Shown: one piece after another, positions 60,328 through 64,000 of the stretch | How the letters are laid out: the number at the start of each line of letters is the position of its first letter | Position numbering within the stretch: position 1 is the stretch's first letter | Source: Lachnospiraceae bacterium UBA7086 | GTDB lineage: Bacteria > Bacillota > Clostridia > Lachnospirales > Lachnospiraceae | Direction: 5' to 3' | Length of the DNA: 64,000 nt | NCBI GenBank assembly: GCA_002492525.1 | Contig: DKZA01000050.1 | Coordinates: 1 to 64,000, forward strand | Notes under the pieces: generated by a model | Told to the model about the DNA's origin: nothing | Seen by the model: the letters and a program-made list of their open reading frames with translations, nothing else | The model's database searches: none | Made by a program: the position numbers and the translations under genes

Positions 60328-61137
60328 TTATTTACCAGGCACCACAATCACCTGCGCATTATTACAGTACGGATTTGTACACTCCATTGCCTCTTTTACC
60401 TCATTTGTCAAAGTCATGCCGTTCCATACCACATCAATATTTTTAGAATCCAGTTCCATAATCTTATTATCCCAGTCGATAATTACAAATTGCGCTTCTA
60501 CGCCTAATTTATCCGCTACCATGCGCGCCATATCCGCATCAAACCCGATCCAGTTCCCGGAGGCATCCTTATAATCCATAGGCTCAAACTCCGTAATACC
60601 TACGATCAGCGAACCTTTCCCCTGAATATAAGCCACATCACTGTCTGAGGCAGAGGCCGTAAACTCTGTAGAAGCCTGTTCCACTAACGCTTCCTGCACG
60701 CCATAGGTCGTTGCCGTCTCTTCCATGGAGCCGTCTGCATAGCTTTCTGCGAACACGGCATTGATATAGGAAGCCAGATCAGAGCCCTTGCGGCATCCCA
60801 CGCCATATTCTTCTGTTGTCAATTCCTCCGTATGTACCAGATTCGGGTAACTGGTACCCTCACCAATCATTGCGCCTGCCATCAGCAGATCGATAATCGC
60901 CGCATCCGATGTACCGGAAGCCACCTCCATCAGCGCGTCAGCCTGGGATGCCACGGAATTTATCTGAAATCCCTTCTTGGTCGCTATCGCTTCTCCGGCG
61001 GAACCTGTCTCCACCGCATACACCAGATTGGCACTTCCTGCATCTGCAACTGTTGTCTCCTTTGCACCGCCGCAGCCTGTAAGCAGAGTACAGACTGTCA
61101 GAGATGCCATTACCGTCAATGCAATTTTCTTTTTCAT
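60328..61137 (-). CDS. Substrate-binding lipoprotein, circularly permuted SBP_bac_3 fold
   Basis: 269 residues. Signal peptide with lipobox LLTGC (Cys about residue 22), so a lipid-anchored protein of the outer face. In ordinary members the lobe holding GFDADMARMVADKLG comes first and the lobe holding DAAIIDLLMAG and EYGVGCRKGSDL comes second. Here the order is reversed: TGSAGEAIATKKG...YGVGCRKGSDL...TTYGVQEALV occupies about residues 40-155, then SLIVGITEFEPMDYKD...VWNGMTLTNEVK...QVIVVPGK runs to the end. Upstream of the permease and ATPase, with GGAGG before the ATG. It binds an unknown polar amino acid. Confidence 0.9.
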   Translation of the reverse strand: MKKKIALTVMASLTVCTLLTGCGGAKETTVADAGSANLVYAVETGSAGEAIATKKGFQINSVASQADALMEVASGTSDAAIIDLLMAGAMIGEGTSYPNLVHTEELTTEEYGVGCRKGSDLASYINAVFAESYADGSMEETATTYGVQEALVEQASTEFTASASDSDVAYIQGKGSLIVGITEFEPMDYKDASGNWIGFDADMARMVADKLGVEAQFVIIDWDNKIMELDSKNIDVVWNGMTLTNEVKEAMECTNPYCNNAQVIVVPGK

Positions 61138-61217
61138 AATTTTCTCCTCCAAATTCATATTAAAATGTTTTACATACTTTTGTATTTTAACATAGTAGTA
61201 CGCTAAAGTAAATGTGT

Positions 61218-61336
61218 AAAAAGTAAATTTGCCTTGCAAAAAAGTAAATTTGCCTTGCAATATAACAAATCGAGCGCCGCTCGATTGCGAGATCCGCTTT
61301 GCGGACTCGGATAAGCGTAAAAGTATCCTATATAAT
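61218..61336. repeat. Terminator-associated intergenic repeat (family 2), copy B with tandem unit
   Basis: Starts with a 20-21 base unit AAAAAGTAAATTTGCCTTGC present twice in tandem (61218-61237 and 61238-61258), then a stem CGAGCG-cc-CGCTCG, then CGAGATCCGCTTTGCGGACTCGGA and AGCGTAAAAGTATCCT, in the same order as copy A. It lies downstream of the terminator of the gene at 61350. Confidence 0.7.
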
Positions 61337-61361
61337 AAAAGAGTACCCGCTACAGGTACTC
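61337..61361 (-). terminator. Terminator overlapping the end of the four-helix protein gene
   Basis: GAGTACC (61341-61347) pairs with GGTACTC (61355-61361) with the TAG stop codon in the loop; TTTTATTATATAGG follows on minus. Confidence 0.7.
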
Positions 61362-61781
61362 TCTCATATCTTTCACCAGAGTCTCCTCGGCCTGAATCGT
61401 TTCTCTGGCAATCTTTTTTACTTTTTCATCTGCCGCCTGATATTGATGCAAATAACGGTAGAGAGACTTAACTCCCATATTACAGCCATCCGTAATCAGA
61501 TCAGCTACCACCCTGTCGGAATCCTCTCCGCCTAACTTCACATTGGTCTTCATCCACGACATCATCTTTGCCATCGGTGCAGGTTCTTTGCCCTCATCAT
61601 GGTATTCCCGTAAATAATCGTGTGTCTTATCCCCCAGCTTACAGTGCGTATCCTTACTCTTCTGAAGCAGATTTTCCAAAGTGCTGTCCTTCACATGTTC
61701 CATCACATCATCCAGGGATGAAATGCCCATCTTAATCCCCGCGTTACATTCCCGCAGCAATTTAATCGTATCGTCTTCCAT
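61350..61781 (-). CDS. Small helical-bundle protein, DUF2383-like
   Basis: 143 residues from MEDDTIKLLRECNAG, AGGAGG six bases before ATG 61781. Entirely helical with regular heptads, SLDDVMEHVKDSTLENLLQ and ADLITDGCNMGVKSLYRYL, like ferritin-like four-helix bundles of the DUF2383/PA2169 kind; no clear metal ligand set. Function unknown. It follows a MATE pump, with a perfect 12-base inverted repeat against its ribosome binding site. Confidence 0.75.
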   Translation of the reverse strand: MEDDTIKLLRECNAGIKMGISSLDDVMEHVKDSTLENLLQKSKDTHCKLGDKTHDYLREYHDEGKEPAPMAKMMSWMKTNVKLGGEDSDRVVADLITDGCNMGVKSLYRYLHQYQAADEKVKKIARETIQAEETLVKDMREYL

Positions 61782-61792
61782 ATGCGGCCTCC

Positions 61793-61832
61793 TTTTGTCC
61801 ATTTGTCTTTAGTATGTGATAAATGGACAAAA
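61793..61832 (-). promoter_or_regulatory. Perfect inverted repeat at the ribosome binding site
   Basis: TTTTGTCCATTT (61793-61804) and AAATGGACAAAA (61821-61832), 16 bases apart; on the transcript the 3' arm ends right at AGGAGG of the helical-bundle gene. It may be an operator or an RNA stem that limits translation; no T run, so not a terminator. Confidence 0.5.
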
Positions 61833-61853
61833 ATATCCCGCCTTCCGCCGATA

Positions 61854-63221
61854 TTACCTCTTACTTTCTGCCCCCATCCTCTCGATAATCCTTTTCTGCT
61901 TATAAAAATAATAAACACTCACCAGAATCGCACACATAACCCAGCTGATCGGATAACAAGCGACAATCCGTCTAAGTCCCTGCCCCGGTGTAATCAGACT
62001 CACCCATATGATACGGAACACACAAACGCCCAGAACCGATATGATTGTCGTCACGAAGGTATATCCCTGGGCTCTGAGAGAACCGGAGAAAATCTCAATA
62101 AACACAAACATCACAAAGGCAGGCGCAATACTTCTCATCATAATCAGACCGATTTCCACCACTGCCGCATCACCCGTGAAAATACTCAGTAAGAATCGTC
62201 CTGCCATCATCAGAACCGCCGTCAGAAAAACAGCTGTGCCAACTGCCATTCCCAGACAAACCCTCGTACCTTTTCTGACTCGGTCCCATTTACCCGCGCC
62301 GAAATTCTGTCCCACAAAGGTAGTAAGCGCAATGCCAAAAGAAGAATTGATCATCCAGAACACACTGTCTACCTTACCATAGGCCGTCCACGCTGCCATA
62401 GTATCCACTCCCAACAAGTTAAGAGCCGCCTGTACGATCATATTGGAAATACTGTACATAGAAGATTGCAGCCCGGAGGGAAATCCGATTTGCAGCATAT
62501 TTTTCAGGACTTCCGAATGAATCCTTATCTTGCGGAAGGATAACGTCATGCAGTCCACCTTATGCATCAGTGCCCAGGTAACCATCACCGCACTGATTGC
62601 CTGGGATACCAACGTAGCCACAGCTACGCCAAGCACTCCCAGTTGACAGTAAAGTACCAACACCAGATCAAGCACAATATTAACAACACAACATATCACC
62701 AGATAATACAACGGCCGTCTGGAATCCCCGATCGCCCTTAAAATCGCAGCTCCCATATTATAGATAAATACAAAGACCAGACCCGAAAAATAAATCCTTA
62801 TGTACAGTGTGGACATCTCCATCAGTTCCGCCGGCGTATTCATCCATTCCAAAATAAGAGGTGCCCCTGCCACACCCAGAATCCCAAGGCCAATTCCGCC
62901 AAAAATGCCAAAAGCATAAGACGTATGCAATGCATCTTCCAGTCTCTGTTTATGAAAAGCCCCATAAGCCTGCGAAATCAATACCGTCCCGCCTGCTGTA
63001 AGTCCCGTAAAAAACCCTACCACCATATTGATAATCTGTGCTGAGGAACCGCCCACACTGGATAAGGCTTCTTTCCCTGCAAACTGCCCCACGATTACCG
63101 TATCCACCGTATTATAAAGTTGCTGAAAAAAGGTGCCTATCAGAATCGGAAAGAAAAAGATTAACAATTGCTTCCAGATGACACCTTCCAATATTCCGTT
63201 TTGTTGTTCTTTCGTTTCCAT
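61854..63221 (-). CDS. MATE-family efflux transporter (3)
   Basis: 455 residues with twelve hydrophobic segments, start IWKQLLIFFFPILIGTFFQQLYNTVDTVIVGQFAGKEALSSVGGSSAQIINM, the DinF-like branch with VDTVIVG. The ATG overlaps the stop of the hydrolase-acetyltransferase gene (TAATG), so the two are translationally coupled. Substrate unknown; coupling to an acetyltransferase may point to drug or metabolite resistance, which is inference. Confidence 0.93.
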   Translation of the reverse strand: METKEQQNGILEGVIWKQLLIFFFPILIGTFFQQLYNTVDTVIVGQFAGKEALSSVGGSSAQIINMVVGFFTGLTAGGTVLISQAYGAFHKQRLEDALHTSYAFGIFGGIGLGILGVAGAPLILEWMNTPAELMEMSTLYIRIYFSGLVFVFIYNMGAAILRAIGDSRRPLYYLVICCVVNIVLDLVLVLYCQLGVLGVAVATLVSQAISAVMVTWALMHKVDCMTLSFRKIRIHSEVLKNMLQIGFPSGLQSSMYSISNMIVQAALNLLGVDTMAAWTAYGKVDSVFWMINSSFGIALTTFVGQNFGAGKWDRVRKGTRVCLGMAVGTAVFLTAVLMMAGRFLLSIFTGDAAVVEIGLIMMRSIAPAFVMFVFIEIFSGSLRAQGYTFVTTIISVLGVCVFRIIWVSLITPGQGLRRIVACYPISWVMCAILVSVYYFYKQKRIIERMGAESKR

Positions 63222-64000
63222 TATTTTACCCTTAACCTGTATTCTAACTGACAGTCAAACGGCTCCCGTTCCACATGCTTCCTGTCATACATCTGTGCCT
63301 CCACGCACCCCATAGCCTGATAAAACGCCTGTGTTTCCACTGCCGAATGAGCTGATATGTAAAGTTTGTCTGCCCCATTTTGTATGGCCCAGTCCGATGC
63401 TTTTTCAAAAAGTTCTCTCCCTATCCCATGTCCACGCATATCTTCCGACACATGAATACTGGACAGATCCAGATAATGATGTTCTTTGCCAAACAACGAA
63501 GACTCCACAGAGACAAATCCTTTCAACACGCCCCGATAAAAAGTCCCGCATACAAAACCGCCTGTTTTCACCGTATTCTTAAGGCAGCCTGTCAGCGTCT
63601 GATAATCTTCTTTCGTCCAGTCGTCCGTAAACGGATCCTCCACGATGACCCAGGCGCCGTCTACCCTTCTTCTGCACCTGGTCACGCACTGATGCCGGAT
63701 AAACCGGTCAAACAATTCCGGACATATTTCCGTTTCCTCTAACGTCCTGTATTGGACTGTATCTGCAATATAACTTTCCGTTTCCTCCATAACCGCCGTC
63801 AGAATACGCAGATTCTGCCTGGTATCCCCCGGAATTTCCAACGAATGATTCGCCTCCTCTATGATTTGAAGGGGCAGATTGTTTTCCCTGCACTTTGACT
63901 CGATTATCTTAGTCTGCACCCAGGGATCTTGGGTTCCGTGAAATACGATACCCTCCCCCGGTGCAAACGCAAAAGTTCTCTCCAAGGGCGTATAATATAT
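63221..64000 (-). CDS. Alpha/beta hydrolase-GNAT acetyltransferase fusion, N-terminus beyond window
   Basis: The frame stays open to the right edge, so the start is outside; the visible TTG at 63985 is only an internal possibility. The first 85 visible residues look like the end of an alpha/beta hydrolase: EGIVFHGTQDPWVQTKII with the acid residue and EEANHSLEIPGDT with the catalytic His. After a linker comes a GNAT domain (about 105-240 of the visible part) with DLSSIHVSEDMRGHGIGRELFEKASDWA, the acetyl-CoA loop. Fusion of these two is uncommon. Both partner activities and targets are unknown. Confidence 0.85.
   Translation of the reverse strand: MYYTPLERTFAFAPGEGIVFHGTQDPWVQTKIIESKCRENNLPLQIIEEANHSLEIPGDTRQNLRILTAVMEETESYIADTVQYRTLEETEICPELFDRFIRHQCVTRCRRRVDGAWVIVEDPFTDDWTKEDYQTLTGCLKNTVKTGGFVCGTFYRGVLKGFVSVESSLFGKEHHYLDLSSIHVSEDMRGHGIGRELFEKASDWAIQNGADKLYISAHSAVETQAFYQAMGCVEAQMYDRKHVEREPFDCQLEYRLRVK

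Overview
The window looks like chromosomal DNA from a Gram-positive anaerobe of the class Clostridia, most probably family Lachnospiraceae. The reasons are strong AGGAGG-type ribosome binding sites, a dusB-greA-lysS block, a SleB-type hydrolase with SH3 domains, a flavodiiron protein, an S-box riboswitch before metK, and several small proteins of the kind found in that family. Genus cannot be read from the sequence. Nearly every gene lies on the minus strand; only seven (at 1199, 26042, 39038, 39501, 54422, 56931 and a possible small one overlapping none of these) or fewer are on plus. No tRNA, rRNA, CRISPR array, prophage or complete insertion sequence was seen.

Layout. 1-1605: three small membrane genes divergent from an XRE-type regulator across a palindromic operator. 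1606-8089: housekeeping run (lysS, greA, a conserved unknown, dusB, a small unknown, birA, argF). 8182-13047: SPFH/NfeD pair, SleB-like cell wall hydrolase, proC, a SpoU-type RNA methyltransferase. 13069-17843: an NAD block with an NrtR-type Nudix regulator, nadE, a NAMPT-like transferase translationally coupled to a short PRPP-synthetase-like protein, and a nicotinamidase behind a promoter with an operator-like palindrome. 18149-25888: YdcF-like protein, an orphan shortened FtsX-type permease, pfkA, dnaE. 26042-30692: Cu/Zn SOD-like protein, the wreck of a hipBA module, then an ABC exporter with its two-component system. 30825-38889: metK under a SAM riboswitch, murA, an M23 peptidase, a small alarmone synthetase, a large GT-C-like membrane protein.

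39038-49352 holds hemolysin III, galE, a UDP-sugar pyrophosphorylase, then a run of poorly known proteins (42774-47048), several of which share a short MSVNGIT-like N-terminus, a Rpn-type nuclease and a DUF4422 protein. 49358-64000 is mostly transport: three MATE pumps, flavodiiron protein, apt plus an NCS2 purine permease, a NERD protein, a MotA-like/LuxR pair, and a polar amino acid ABC system whose binding lipoprotein appears circularly permuted. The last gene is a hydrolase-acetyltransferase fusion cut by the window edge.

The most noteworthy things are (a) the NAD block, which has the same two enzyme families as the phage NARP1 ADP-ribose-to-NAD pathway placed next to an ADP-ribose-type regulator; (b) a family of about 210-236 bp MITE-like repeats present three times within 8.5 kb, with 110 bp identical between two copies; (c) the permuted binding protein; (d) the shared N-terminal motif of the unknown cluster; and (e) a second, terminator-associated intergenic repeat family.
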